Below are positions 8,087 through 17,554 of a stretch of 64,000 nucleotides of DNA, piece by piece. Source of the stretch: Rhodococcus qingshengii (GTDB taxonomy: Bacteria; Actinomycetota; Actinomycetes; Mycobacteriales; Mycobacteriaceae); the NCBI RefSeq assembly GCF_021025955.1, contig NZ_JAJNCL010000003.1, positions 1 through 64,000 on the forward strand, in the 5' to 3' direction. The notes below the pieces were generated by a model. It ran no database searches. It was given only the letters and a program-made list of their open reading frames with translations, and was not told the origin of the DNA. Within the stretch, counting starts at the first letter, position 1. Each line of letters begins with the position of its first letter. The translations under genes were made by a program, and so were the position numbers.

Positions 8087-10680
8087 CAGGCAATCGCTCC
8101 TTCGCGTCGTGCATGTGTGGTGGTTCGCTCGCGCGCCGGACGTCCGATTCCCTCGGCGATGGCGCGCAGTTCTGCGACGGTCTTCTCGGACCCGTGTTCG
8201 GAGCCGGCCATCCGCGAGATCGTCTCTTCCATCAGCGTTCCGCCGAGGTCGTTGGCTCCGCCGTTGAGCATCATCTGTGTTCCGGTAATGCCAAGTTTGA
8301 CCCAGCTGGTCTGGATGTTGGGAATGCGGCCGTGCAGCATGATGCGTGCCAGCGCATGCGCAGCGCGGTTGTCCCGATTGGTCGGCCCTGGTCGTGAAGC
8401 GCCTGCCAGGTACAGCGGCGCGCTCTGGTGGACGAACGGCAGAAGCACGAACTCCGTGAACCCGCCTGTGCGGTCCTGGATTCCGCGAAGAACGTTCAGA
8501 TGCCCGACCCAGTGGTGAGGCTGGTCGACGTGTCCGTACATCATCGTCGAACTCGAACGCAGTCCTACCTCGTGGGCAGTGGTGACCACTTCGATCCACT
8601 CCGCCGTCGGCAGTTTGCCCTTGGTGAGGATCCAGCGCACCTCGTCGTCGAGGATCTCGGCTGCCGTGCCGGGGATGGTGTCGAGACCCGCCTCACGAAG
8701 GGCCGTCAGCCAATCCCTGATGCTTTCACCGCTGCGCGATGCGCCGTTCACGATCTCCATCGGCGAGAACGCGTGGACGTGCATCGACGGCACGCGCTTC
8801 TTGACGGCCCGGACCAGGTCGGCGTAACCGGTGACCGGTAGCTCCGGATCGATACCGCCCTGCATGCACACCTCGGTCGCGCCGGCGACGTGCGCTTCCC
8901 ACGCACGGTCGGCGACCTGGTCTGCCGACAGTGTGAAGGCATCAGCGTCGCCCTTGCGCTGCGCGAACGCACAGAACCGGCAGCCCGTGTAGCAGATGTT
9001 GGTGAAGTTGATGTTCCGGTTCACGACGTAGGTGACGTCCTCGCCGACGGCATCCTTTCGTAGCGCATCCGCCAGCGCCACAACGGCTTCCAAGCCCGGA
9101 CCCTCCGCAGCGGCAAGGGCAAGATATTCGTCGTCCGAGCATCCGGCGGGATCGCGTTCGGCACTGCGCAGCGCAGCCAACAGATCGGTGTCGACGCGAA
9201 TCGGGGCGCTCAGCTCGAGTACCTGTTCGCGCACGGTCTCCCAGTCGCCGAACGCACTGCCCAGGTCACTGCGGGTCTCGGTAATGCGCCCGTCCGTGTC
9301 GATCTCGCTGTTGAGATCGACACGTCCGCTCGATTCCCAGGACTCGTCCGGCTCCTGCCACGGCCGACCCACCGGCTTGGTGTCGGGCAAGGCGAGGCCG
9401 GTCTTGGGATCCGCGAGCGCCTGAACGTGGCCTGCGATGCGCGGATCGATCCACGGAGCTCCGGCCAGGACATACGCCGGCTGAGCCGCGGTGCGTTCGG
9501 TCAGCGTGAAGCCACCCTCCGCACTGATCTCGGCCAAGGTCTCGAGGTTCGGCCACGGGCGCTCGGGGTTGACGTGATCGGGGGTCAGCGGTGATACCCC
9601 ACCCCAGTCGTCGACGCCTGCGCCGAGCAGCGCGAGGCACTCGCTGTTCGAGACGAGGTTCGGCGGACTCTGAATCCGCATCGTGGGCCCGAGCAGTAGG
9701 CGCGCGACGGCGATGGCCGCGAGAAATTCGTCGAGTCCTGCATCAGGGGTGTTGCGCATCGCGGTATCAGGCTTGGCCAGGAAGTTCTGAATGATCACTT
9801 CCTGGATGTGGCCGAACGCCTTCTGCGACTTGCGTATCGCCATGATCGACTCGGCACGCTCGAGGAAGTTCTCCCCGATGCCCACGAGAATGCCGGTGGT
9901 GAACGGAATGTTCAGTCGGCCTGCGTCAGTCAGGGTGCGTAACCGAACCGCCGGATCCTTGTCCGGGCTTCCGTAGTGACATTCGCCCTTGTCGGTGAAC
10001 AGCCGAGTTGCCGTCGTCTCGAGCATCATGCCCATCGACGGCGCGACGGGCTTGAGCCGCGAGAGTTCCTGCCAGCTCATCACACCGGGATTCAGGTGTG
10101 GGAGCAGTCCGGTCTCCTCGAGCACCCGAATCGACATCGCTCGCACGTAGTCGAGGGTGGAATCGTAGCCGCGTTCATCCAGCCATTGCTTCGCTTCCGG
10201 CCAGCGAGCCTCGGGGCGATCCCCCAGCGTGAACAAGGCTTCCTTGCAGCCCAATTCGGCGCCTGCCCGGGCAATTTCCAGAACCTCGTCCGGCTCCAGG
10301 AACATGCCGTGCCCTTCGGCACGCAGCTTCCCGGGCACCGTCACGAACGTGCAATAGTGGCACTTGTCCTGGCACAGACGAGTCAGAGGAATGAAAACTT
10401 TCCGCGAATACGTCACGGTGTTCGACCGACCCGCTGCCAGCAGACCGGCATCGCGAACCTTGGCCGCCGAGGAACACAGATCGGTGAGATCGGTCCCACG
10501 TGCCTGCAGCAGCGTTGCCGCCTCGTCGACATTGAGGGTCGCTCCGTCGCGTGCGCGACGGAGAACTCGCCGCATCGCCGACGCTGACGGGCCGGGCGAC
10601 GGACTGGACGAGGCGGACGCGGAAATACCTGGCATCGGAAGCATGGTGGGTTTGCCGGAGTCATCACCAGTTCGGTTCAC
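8086..10680 (-). CDS. fbiC: FO synthase, fused CofG/CofH (FbiC)
   Basis: 864 residues, close to M. tuberculosis FbiC (856). There are two radical-SAM halves, each with a CxxxCxxC cluster site: CQDKCHYC (CofG half, near residue 107) and CYTGCRFC (CofH half, near 565). It joins a tyrosine-derived unit to 5-amino-6-ribitylaminouracil to make FO, the deazaflavin core of coenzyme F420. Conserved segments include [31 protein letters not shown] and [12 protein letters not shown]. The start is a GTG at 10680; a second candidate, ATG at 10644, would drop 12 poorly conserved residues, and neither has a clear ribosome-binding site. The next gene overlaps its stop. Confidence 0.96.
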   Translation of the reverse strand: MNRTGDDSGKPTMLPMPGISASASSSPSPGPSASAMRRVLRRARDGATLNVDEAATLLQARGTDLTDLCSSAAKVRDAGLLAAGRSNTVTYSRKVFIPLTRLCQDKCHYCTFVTVPGKLRAEGHGMFLEPDEVLEIARAGAELGCKEALFTLGDRPEARWPEAKQWLDERGYDSTLDYVRAMSIRVLEETGLLPHLNPGVMSWQELSRLKPVAPSMGMMLETTATRLFTDKGECHYGSPDKDPAVRLRTLTDAGRLNIPFTTGILVGIGENFLERAESIMAIRKSQKAFGHIQEVIIQNFLAKPDTAMRNTPDAGLDEFLAAIAVARLLLGPTMRIQSPPNLVSNSECLALLGAGVDDWGGVSPLTPDHVNPERPWPNLETLAEISAEGGFTLTERTAAQPAYVLAGAPWIDPRIAGHVQALADPKTGLALPDTKPVGRPWQEPDESWESSGRVDLNSEIDTDGRITETRSDLGSAFGDWETVREQVLELSAPIRVDTDLLAALRSAERDPAGCSDDEYLALAAAEGPGLEAVVALADALRKDAVGEDVTYVVNRNINFTNICYTGCRFCAFAQRKGDADAFTLSADQVADRAWEAHVAGATEVCMQGGIDPELPVTGYADLVRAVKKRVPSMHVHAFSPMEIVNGASRSGESIRDWLTALREAGLDTIPGTAAEILDDEVRWILTKGKLPTAEWIEVVTTAHEVGLRSSSTMMYGHVDQPHHWVGHLNVLRGIQDRTGGFTEFVLLPFVHQSAPLYLAGASRPGPTNRDNRAAHALARIMLHGRIPNIQTSWVKLGITGTQMMLNGGANDLGGTLMEETISRMAGSEHGSEKTVAELRAIAEGIGRPARERTTTHARREGAIA

Positions 10681-10762
10681 CTAGCGATCATGCGCCATGT
10701 GAGCCGACTAGTGCCACCCGGTGCCAGAAGTAGGAGGCCTCACCGCCCCGACAGCGCCTCGA

Positions 10763-10951
10763 TCACGACGGCCGGTAGTCGTCGTCGACCTCAACCTCGA
10801 CGCGTTGATCCACCACGTCAGCCACTGGCGCGTCGAGTGGAATGTCGGTCAGATCGGGTTCTTCGGGGGCGTTTGGATCTACGGGTGTCGATTGTTCGAG
10901 CGCATCTGATTCCGGAGCCTCCGGGTCGAATGTCGCATCTTGTTCGGTCAT
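10763..10951 (-). CDS. Small acidic unknown protein
   Basis: 62 residues beginning MTEQDATFDPEAPE. It is very rich in Asp, Glu and Pro, with no transmembrane segment and a probably disordered, highly acidic composition. GGGAG stands 6 bases before the ATG at 10951, so I prefer this start to the longer frame from 10978. It lies upstream of fbiC on the same strand, with 82 bases between, and is divergent from the PH-domain operon. No function can be assigned. Confidence 0.6.
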   Translation of the reverse strand: MTEQDATFDPEAPESDALEQSTPVDPNAPEEPDLTDIPLDAPVADVVDQRVEVEVDDDYRPS

Positions 10952-11033
10952 CACGTGCTCCCTTCGCGGTCGCCACACTCCACGATAGGGCCGATGTCGA
11001 CAGATCGCCCCTCACTCGACCAAAGTAGTGCCC

Positions 11034-11537
11034 ATGACTGCGCCGCAACCGCTGACCATGGCCGACCCATTATGGCGACCCAGCACCAAAGCCCCGAGGC
11101 TGTGGGCAATCACTGCCTCACTGTTCTGGGTACCCGTCATCGTCGCCGAAATCGTCTGTGCCGTCTTGATACCCGGAATCCCGTCCTGGGTGGTCGGCAC
11201 CGTATTCGCAGTCACCGTGCTCTTCGCTGCGACCTACATTCTGATGGTCCCGGCGTGGCGGTATCGAGTCCACCGATGGGAGATCAGTGACACCGCGGTA
11301 TACACACGCACCGGCTGGTTCACCCAGGAACGACGCATCGCACCGATCTCGCGCGTGCAGACCGTGGACACCGAGCGCGGACCGATCGACCGCATGTTGG
11401 GTCTGGCAACCGTGACGGTCACGACGGCGTCGTCGGCCGGGGCCGTGAAGATCTCCGCGCTCGACCAGGAAATCGCCGACCGCACGGTCGCTCAACTGAC
11501 GGAGATCGCGGGTACCAACGTGGGAGACGCAACGTGA
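11034..11537 (+). CDS. PH-domain membrane protein (YdbS-like, bPH2)
   Basis: 167 residues. Two hydrophobic segments (about residues 25-65, ASLFWVPVIVAEIVCAV and VVGTVFAVTVLFAATYI) are followed by a bacterial PH domain, with the typical WEISDTAVYTRTGWFTQERRIAPISRVQTVDTERG pattern seen in part as TRTGWFTQERRIAPISR. YdbS-type proteins are small membrane proteins of unclear role, normally encoded with YdbT. Its stop overlaps the next start by 4 bases (GTGA), so the two are translationally coupled. The ATG at 11034 is preferred to the in-frame GTG at 11028. Confidence 0.82.
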   Translation: MTAPQPLTMADPLWRPSTKAPRLWAITASLFWVPVIVAEIVCAVLIPGIPSWVVGTVFAVTVLFAATYILMVPAWRYRVHRWEISDTAVYTRTGWFTQERRIAPISRVQTVDTERGPIDRMLGLATVTVTTASSAGAVKISALDQEIADRTVAQLTEIAGTNVGDAT

Positions 11538-13105
11538 ACGAGAAACAGTTGGGCGACCTGACCGCGATCGACATCCCCGACGAGGCGGAAACGGCAGCTG
11601 CCGAGGCAGCCGAAGAGGAGCAGCCCTGGCTCCGCCTCGACCGACGCATGCTTCTGGTCCACCCCGTCAACGAAGTGGTCAAACTGCTCCCGGTCCTGCT
11701 CGTCTCCGTTGTTCTCGGCAGCCAATCCGGGAATCACTGGTGGGGACTCGGCGTCGTCACTCTGCTCGTCATCTTCGGTCTGTTACGGTATTTCACCACC
11801 ACATACCGAATCGGGCCCGTTCACGTACAACTGCGCACCGGGGTCTTCCAGAAGAAGCTGCTCTCCGTCCCGCGCAGCCGCATCCGTTCCGTCGACGTCG
11901 AGGCCGGGGTCATGCACCGGTTGCTCGGACTATCGATCGTGCGCATCGGGACCGGCCAACGCGCTGGGAGCGGCCATGATTCGAACAAGTTCGAACTCAA
12001 TGCCCTCTCGACCACCCTGGTTCCGGATCTACGTGCCGCACTGTTGGCCGGCGCACAACAGGCACGCAACCCCGAGGTCCCCGGTACCCCGGTCGAAAAC
12101 CTCGGCGAACCAGTCGACACCGAGATCGGTCACTGGGAGCCGAGTTGGGTTCGCTACGCCCCCTTTTCGTTCACGGGAATCGCCATCATCGCAGCGATCA
12201 TCGGCATCTCTTTCCAATACGGCATCGGCACTGCCGTCGCGAAATCGTCGGCAGTAAGCGACAGCTTCGACTCACTCGAGAGCCTCGGCATCGCACTGAT
12301 GGTCGTCATCGCACTCGTCGTGTTGCTAGTGCTCTCGAGCGCACTCGCCTGCGTTCAGTATCTGATCGCGTTCGGCAACATGAAACTCACCGACAACGGC
12401 CGCATTTTGCACGTCAGCCACGGCCTGTTGAAGACCCGGCAGACCACACTCGACCGAGCCCGACTGCGCGGCACGACGCTCAAGGAACCGCTCCTGCTGC
12501 GTCTGGCCCGCGGCGCGCGCCTCGACGCCATCATGACGGGAGTGAGTGCTGAGAAGAAGGAATCTTCGCTACTGCTCCCGCAGGGACCAAGGGGGGAGGC
12601 CGAGCGAGTGATGGCCACCGTGATCGGTGACTCACGCCAAGCGTCCGCTCCCCTGATGAATCACGGCCCGGCCGCGCGGCGTCGCCGGTACACCCGAGCA
12701 CTGTTCCTCGCAGCGGTGGCGTTGCTGGTCTGCGTGGCGTGCGCGGCTTCTGGTCTGAATGTACCGATCTACGCGTGGTTCGGGGTCGCCGTACTCGCCA
12801 TCGGTGGCACTGCCCTCGCCTACGACCGATACAACGGCCTCGGCCACGCAGTCCTACCCGGGTGGTTGATCACCCGAAGCGGTTCGCTAGATCGCCAGCG
12901 TCACAGCCTCGAATCCGAAGGTGTCATCGGATGGACGGTGCGCGAGACGTTCTTCCAACGACGCGCAGGCGTGGCAACCGTCGTCGCCGCGACGCCCGCG
13001 GGCACCGGAAGCTACGAGGTGATCGATCTCCCCGCCGAGAACGCGTGGGCATTGATCGAGGCCGTCACTCCGGGCGGTGGCGACGTGTGGGCAGGTCGTC
13101 GATGA
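11534..13105 (+). CDS. PH-domain membrane protein (YdbT-like)
   Basis: 523 residues. An acidic N terminus is followed by hydrophobic pairs near residues 50-80, 210-275 and 385-420, each leading into a bPH2 segment (e.g. QLRTGVFQKKLLSVPRSRIR, VSHGLLKTRQTTLDRARLRG, LITRSGSLDRQRHSLES). This three-repeat layout is that of YdbT. It overlaps the YdbS-like gene by 4 bases and is probably a complex partner. The 3' end overlaps the convergent HemD-like gene by 41 bases. In Bacillus the YdbS/YdbT pair has been tied to resistance to some bacteriocins; that role is not demonstrated here. Confidence 0.82.
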   Translation: MNEKQLGDLTAIDIPDEAETAAAEAAEEEQPWLRLDRRMLLVHPVNEVVKLLPVLLVSVVLGSQSGNHWWGLGVVTLLVIFGLLRYFTTTYRIGPVHVQLRTGVFQKKLLSVPRSRIRSVDVEAGVMHRLLGLSIVRIGTGQRAGSGHDSNKFELNALSTTLVPDLRAALLAGAQQARNPEVPGTPVENLGEPVDTEIGHWEPSWVRYAPFSFTGIAIIAAIIGISFQYGIGTAVAKSSAVSDSFDSLESLGIALMVVIALVVLLVLSSALACVQYLIAFGNMKLTDNGRILHVSHGLLKTRQTTLDRARLRGTTLKEPLLLRLARGARLDAIMTGVSAEKKESSLLLPQGPRGEAERVMATVIGDSRQASAPLMNHGPAARRRRYTRALFLAAVALLVCVACAASGLNVPIYAWFGVAVLAIGGTALAYDRYNGLGHAVLPGWLITRSGSLDRQRHSLESEGVIGWTVRETFFQRRAGVATVVAATPAGTGSYEVIDLPAENAWALIEAVTPGGGDVWAGRR

Positions 13106-13910
13106 TGAGCCTCGCCAGCGAACCGAGACGGGATCTCTCCGGCTGGATCGTCGGAACACCGAGGAGTTCCAGGGGAGCGGCCGTCACCGGTCCGACACAG
13201 TAGGTCGGTACCGGTCCGCGCATCGCTGCGACGAACCGCTCGAGCTCGCCCATTTCTTTTGCCGTGCTGAGCATCGAGGAGACCGCGGGGGCGCTGGTGA
13301 AGGTCAGCGCGTCGATTGCGCCGGAACGAACGGCAGCAACCAGTGCGCGGACGGGCGACTGATCCGGCGGCCGGATCCACCGATACACCGACACCGGAGT
13401 GACGATCGCGCCGGTATCGGCAAGGGAAGCGCTCAGATCCGTCAACGGCTCCCATTCGGTGATGGTGCCGTGCAACTGGACTGCGACGCGTAAACCTGCC
13501 ACTCCCTCGCTTCCGAGGTGCGCCAGAACTTCCTCGGACGACTCACCCGAAGGTGACCACTCCTCACGAAGTCCAGCACCTCGAATGGCGCCCGTCGCCT
13601 TGGGGCCGCGGGCGATGATGCGTGTCCTGGCGAGAGCCCCGAGGAACTCGTCGGTCAAACCCCAGGACGCGACGGCGTCGAGCCATCCGCGAAAGCCGAT
13701 TCCGGTACTGATCACGACCAGATCCGGTGGATCGGCGATCAGGGCGGAGGTCTGGGTGCGCAGGTCTCGATCGTCCACCAACGGCAGCACATGGATCACC
13801 GGCGTCCGAACGATCTCTGCACCTCGACGTTCGAGGAGCGTCGCAAATTCTTCGGCACGCCGTTCTGCGGTCAAGGCGATCGTCGCACCCGCCAGATCAT
13901 GTTCAGCCAC
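13065..13910 (-). CDS. Uroporphyrinogen-III synthase family protein
   Basis: 281 residues matching the HemD fold: two Rossmann-like lobes, starting ATIALTAERRAEEFATLLERRG and with VVISTGIGFRGWLDA and LTFTSAPAVSSML as the lobe signatures. In M. tuberculosis the closest relative, Rv0260c, carries an extra C-terminal response-regulator-type DNA-binding domain; this protein stops after the HemD part. HemD enzymes cyclise hydroxymethylbilane to uroporphyrinogen III for haem, sirohaem and B12. Whether this is the housekeeping enzyme or a paralogue cannot be told without the hemBC cluster. Start GTG at 13910; the 3' end overlaps the YdbT-like gene by 41 bases. Confidence 0.75.
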   Translation of the reverse strand: MAEHDLAGATIALTAERRAEEFATLLERRGAEIVRTPVIHVLPLVDDRDLRTQTSALIADPPDLVVISTGIGFRGWLDAVASWGLTDEFLGALARTRIIARGPKATGAIRGAGLREEWSPSGESSEEVLAHLGSEGVAGLRVAVQLHGTITEWEPLTDLSASLADTGAIVTPVSVYRWIRPPDQSPVRALVAAVRSGAIDALTFTSAPAVSSMLSTAKEMGELERFVAAMRGPVPTYCVGPVTAAPLELLGVPTIQPERSRLGSLARLIIDDLPTRRHRPE

Positions 13911-13961
13911 AGGCTGAGTGTCCCTTATGTATGGGTTACTTTCCTACGCGCGCGCCGAGAT

Positions 13962-14378
13962 CTATTGCGAACTGAGGGTGGCAAGCCTGTCGATCGCCAC
14001 TTTGAAAAGGAAAACTGCGGCCGGGGCGATCGCACCGACCAAAAGCAAGAACGTCAGTGGGGACGAAAGCACCAGCACGTCGCCGCCGGGCCCGCCGACC
14101 ATGCACACCAAGAACCCGACGATCCAACCGGCGAGCGGTAATGCGGCCCTGCCCGGAGTCGTGACAGTGCGGGCCGCGATCACCAACACGAGGTTCGCAA
14201 CCGCGGCTACGAGAATGCTGATGGGAAATGCCGTCGTACCGAGATGAGTCGGCAGGAATAGAACGGACAGCACCGCGCACAGGAATCCGTCGAAAATCAG
14301 GACGCCGAGGATGACAGGATCGAGCCATGACAGCGACGTTCCTGTCGAGGCGTCCGAGTTCTTCTCGACCGTGATCAT
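13962..14378 (-). CDS. Small integral membrane protein, Rv1171-like
   Basis: 138 residues with four predicted transmembrane segments (about 20-42, 50-70, 80-100 and 105-128). It resembles in size and position Rv1171, the membrane protein encoded next to mshB in M. tuberculosis. There are no recognisable catalytic motifs. It follows mshB on the same strand with one possible 52-codon gene between them. Function unknown. Confidence 0.7.
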   Translation of the reverse strand: MITVEKNSDASTGTSLSWLDPVILGVLIFDGFLCAVLSVLFLPTHLGTTAFPISILVAAVANLVLVIAARTVTTPGRAALPLAGWIVGFLVCMVGGPGGDVLVLSSPLTFLLLVGAIAPAAVFLFKVAIDRLATLSSQ

Positions 14379-14471
14379 GGTTTTGATAGTGGTCTATCGG
14401 TCGTCATCGCGCGAGCGCGGGGTCCCCTCCCGACAAGCACCCCGGCTCGCGCCCGAAAAGTACGAAACCGA

Positions 14472-14630
14472 TCAGGGAACCGGCGGGAACCCGAGCAGCG
14501 TCAGCAGATGACTTTGCTGATCTGCGAATGCGTAGAGCGATCCGTAATACATGTCGTGGTAGTAACCAGCCATCGGACGCAACGAATCGACAAAGGCGAC
14601 GATCTGGTTCTGCAGGTCCCAGTTGTACAT
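14472..14630 (-). CDS. Possible 52-residue small protein in the mshB operon
   Basis: A reading frame from ATG 14630 to TGA 14472 starts MYNWDLQNQIVAF and ends GFPPVP. It is rich in Tyr, Leu and Gln and could form an amphipathic helix. GGGGGC lies about 8 bases upstream. About 70% of its codons end in G or C, like true genes here. It sits between mshB and the Rv1171-like gene, all on the same strand. No family is recognised; coding status rests on codon use, position and ribosome-binding site only. Confidence 0.42.
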   Translation of the reverse strand: MYNWDLQNQIVAFVDSLRPMAGYYHDMYYGSLYAFADQQSHLLTLLGFPPVP

Positions 14631-14737
14631 TTCTTCAGCCCCCAGGCTTTGCTGTTACCGAAAGGACCACCCATCCGGTGACACGCATCACACACCACTA
14701 CGGCGTCGATCGCAATGCCTGTGAGCCGACGCCCAGG

Positions 14738-15622
14738 TCAGCTGTGCAGCCCGCCGAACAGATCGCTCTCGCGACCGTCCTCACCCACAGGACCGAGTGT
14801 CCCCGCCACCAACACAAAATGCTCGACCGTCAGGATCGGCTGGACCACGTTGTTCGACAATGCGAACTCGGCTCCGCTCGGGGCTACCGTCACCTGAGTG
14901 GCGTGGGCGCTCAATGCCCGCGCCTTCGCATCGATGACGCCGCGAACGTCGATTGCCGTCGTCACGTCTCCGTCGTCGACGCTCGGCAATTCCGCGGGCT
15001 CGGGCAGACGCCAGTTCGCTGGGAACTCGGAAATCGCCGCGATGCCACGCTCGAGTCCGCTGCGCTCGGTCACGGTCCAGTAGAACTTCGGGGTCGACCA
15101 CGGCTCGCCGGCCTCGGGATACGCCGTTTTTGCTGCAGCTTCGACGGCCGCTGTCGTGATCGCGTGTGCCTGGATGTGGTCCGGGTGCCCGTAGCCGCCG
15201 TTGGGGTCGTACGTGATCACGACGTGCGGCCTGATCTCACGAATGACGGCGACCACCGCGCCGACTGCCTCGTCGAGTCGTGCATTGACAAAAGCACGGG
15301 GATTGGCGGCCGACGGTGTGCCGATCATTCCGGAGTCGCGATACCGACCGGCACCGGCGAGGAATCTAGGAGCGGCACTACCCAGGGCCGACAGAGCAGC
15401 GCTCAGTTCCGCAATCCGATAGCCGCCGAGTTGGTCCGCCTCGGCAGCCACGAGCCCGGCCCACAGGTCACCGATGACTTCGCCTTCCTCCCCCAACGTG
15501 CATGTGAGGACCGTGACCTCGGCACCTTCGGACGCGTAACGCGCGATGGTGCCACCGGTGGTGATCGTTTCGTCGTCCGGATGGGCGTGCACCAACAGCA
15601 GTCGTTTCGCCGACGCGGTCAC
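14738..15622 (-). CDS. mshB: Mycothiol biosynthesis deacetylase MshB
   Basis: 294 residues of the PIG-L/LmbE family. The zinc-binding motif AHPDDE is at the N terminus and the third ligand is in GHPDH near residue 145. MshB removes the acetyl group from GlcNAc-inositol, the second enzymatic step of mycothiol synthesis, in the cytoplasm. Neighbours agree: lpqW and the Rv1171-like gene flank it as in M. tuberculosis (Rv1166-Rv1171). The GTG start at 15622 overlaps the lpqW stop by 4 bases, indicating coupling; the much longer frame upstream runs through lpqW and is not real. Confidence 0.93.
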   Translation of the reverse strand: MTASAKRLLLVHAHPDDETITTGGTIARYASEGAEVTVLTCTLGEEGEVIGDLWAGLVAAEADQLGGYRIAELSAALSALGSAAPRFLAGAGRYRDSGMIGTPSAANPRAFVNARLDEAVGAVVAVIREIRPHVVITYDPNGGYGHPDHIQAHAITTAAVEAAAKTAYPEAGEPWSTPKFYWTVTERSGLERGIAAISEFPANWRLPEPAELPSVDDGDVTTAIDVRGVIDAKARALSAHATQVTVAPSGAEFALSNNVVQPILTVEHFVLVAGTLGPVGEDGRESDLFGGLHS

Positions 15623-17403
15623 TTTGCCACCCTCACCCAGTCCGTAGCGTTTCCGAATATCCCGACCTGCACCGGCCCGTCGAGGACGACGCCCTCGACT
15701 CCGGTCCCGACCGCGACCAGCGCTCGGCTCTGCACGATCGGCAAGACCGCCGCAAGATCCCACAGCTTGGGCTCCGCATCGGCGACCAGCGATCCGAGAT
15801 CCCCGACGCCGCTGAGTGCTTCGTCGATCCGGCCTTGCAGCGCAGGATCGCACAGCCCGGACAGATTGCTCGGAGCCTCGATGCTTGTCGTGCGGACAGG
15901 CTCCGGAGACTGGGACGGCGACGGTGTGGGTACCACCGAACCTGTTGCAGGAGTGGAAGGCACTGTCGGGCAACTGAATCGGGAGGCCAGTGAAGTGGCG
16001 GTGTCAGCGCCTGCCCGGCTCCAACCGACGATCATGTCGACGCGTCCTGCAGTCAGATCCTCGCCGTAGAGCTCCTCCGGCGGCACCGATTCGACGGTCG
16101 CCAGGATTCCCACGTCACGCAATTCGTCGGCAGCGGTGTTTGCCACGGCGATCGCGATGTCGTCATTTTCGGGAGCGCCGATCAGCAGGGTCAACTGAGC
16201 ACCGTCCCGGACGATCGATCCGACCGTTCCAGTGCCCGTGACGATTCCGGTGGGCGGTGCCGTCAGGTAGCCGGCTGCGGTCAGCTCGCCCAGCGCCTGC
16301 TCTCTGGTCGGTTTCGGCGGCGCGGTGGGCGCATATCCCGGATCCGACGGAGCGAGGATCTGAGCTTTCACCGGAGCCGACGCCGATTCACTCCCGGCCG
16401 CCACTACGGCGAGCAGGTCCGGATCTAGCAGTCCCAGAACACCTTTACGCACTCGAACGTCCGCGAAGTTCTTGCTTCGCCCATTGACGTTGATGTCGAG
16501 AGTGCGCGGAACGTAGGAGAATGCCGTACTGACACCCGGGATGGCAGACAGCTGAATATCCGTGGCACTACCCGAATGAACTTGCGCCACTTGAGCATCG
16601 TCGGTACGCAATGCATCCGCCAACTGCGCAGCCGTTCCTCCGCGTCGCAAAACTATCTGATCCGGGTCTGAAGGCTTGCCCCAGAATCGGTCGTTACGTT
16701 CCAACACGATTTCGTCTCGACCGCGGTCGACTGAGCGCACGTGAAAGTGGGCTCCCGACACCGGAATCCCCTCGCTCAGGCCGGTGCTGAAACCGCCGGG
16801 AGTGTCCTTGATCAGGTGGGACGGAAGAATATCGGTGAACAACTCTCGCCACGCCGGATACGGCGCACGCATCACGACGTTGACCGTCTTGCCACCGCCG
16901 GACGAGTTCACGTCGTCGATCATCTGGTAGCCGGCGGGGTTGACCACACCGGGAACCGAGATCATCTGTTGCCACAGGTAGCGAAAGTCTTCTGCCGCAA
17001 TGGGAGCACCGTCCGACCATTGGGCTTCGTTGTGCAGTTGGTAGCGAATCGTGAACGGGGCTTCCGACGTCACTTCAGCCGAAACGAGAAAAGAATCGTC
17101 GATCGCCCACTCCGTCGCACCAGGTTGCGTCGGCGAATTGATCGGGCGAAACGCACTGGGCAGTACGAGGTTGCCGACTGCGGAGTTGACCGGCGACTGA
17201 TCCGCGAGCAGGTGCGGGTTGAATCCGCCTCCCACCTCGTCGATTGCCACAGTGACCTGCTTCATCGCAGGAACGACCGGAGTCGGTGTGGGCTTGACGG
17301 TTTCGGTGCTCTCGACCGGAGGCGGCGGATCGGCTGTACATGCCGTCAGCGACAACGCCGTCACTGCCACTGCCAACGCCAAGTAGCGACGTCCTGAGGC
17401 CAC
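15619..17403 (-). CDS. lpqW: LpqW-like lipoprotein (family 5 solute-binding fold)
   Basis: 594 residues from GTG 17403, which has GGAAGGA 7 bases upstream. The N terminus is a lipoprotein signal, with lipobox LTAC at about residues 17-20. The body has the fold of peptide-binding ABC proteins, as in M. tuberculosis LpqW. In mycobacteria LpqW influences the balance of phosphatidylinositol mannosides and lipoarabinomannan rather than acting in uptake. The protein has a proline-rich linker after the lipobox ([17 protein letters not shown]) and a second Pro/Ser-rich insert near residue 530. It lies downstream of typA and is translationally coupled to mshB. Confidence 0.88.
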   Translation of the reverse strand: MASGRRYLALAVAVTALSLTACTADPPPPVESTETVKPTPTPVVPAMKQVTVAIDEVGGGFNPHLLADQSPVNSAVGNLVLPSAFRPINSPTQPGATEWAIDDSFLVSAEVTSEAPFTIRYQLHNEAQWSDGAPIAAEDFRYLWQQMISVPGVVNPAGYQMIDDVNSSGGGKTVNVVMRAPYPAWRELFTDILPSHLIKDTPGGFSTGLSEGIPVSGAHFHVRSVDRGRDEIVLERNDRFWGKPSDPDQIVLRRGGTAAQLADALRTDDAQVAQVHSGSATDIQLSAIPGVSTAFSYVPRTLDINVNGRSKNFADVRVRKGVLGLLDPDLLAVVAAGSESASAPVKAQILAPSDPGYAPTAPPKPTREQALGELTAAGYLTAPPTGIVTGTGTVGSIVRDGAQLTLLIGAPENDDIAIAVANTAADELRDVGILATVESVPPEELYGEDLTAGRVDMIVGWSRAGADTATSLASRFSCPTVPSTPATGSVVPTPSPSQSPEPVRTTSIEAPSNLSGLCDPALQGRIDEALSGVGDLGSLVADAEPKLWDLAAVLPIVQSRALVAVGTGVEGVVLDGPVQVGIFGNATDWVRVAK

Positions 17404-17492
17404 AGACAATTCCTTCCGTACGGGGCCGCGTCGCCCCTTCACACTCGATTTCCGGACAGAACTTTCGCCCGGAAACCATGAAGGCGAATGTA

Positions 17493-17520
17493 CCTTTCCG
17501 CCGAAAACTCGGCTGAAAGG
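17493..17520 (-). terminator. Hairpin downstream of typA
   Basis: CCTTTC and GAAAGG flank a second stem, GCCGA/TCGGC, with a 4-base loop and one internal mismatch. It lies 35 bases past the typA stop and about 90 bases before the lpqW start. No strong T-run follows, so termination may be partial. Confidence 0.4.
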
Positions 17521-17554
17521 CACATCCGCCTGTCAGGTTGTAACCGACGAAAGA

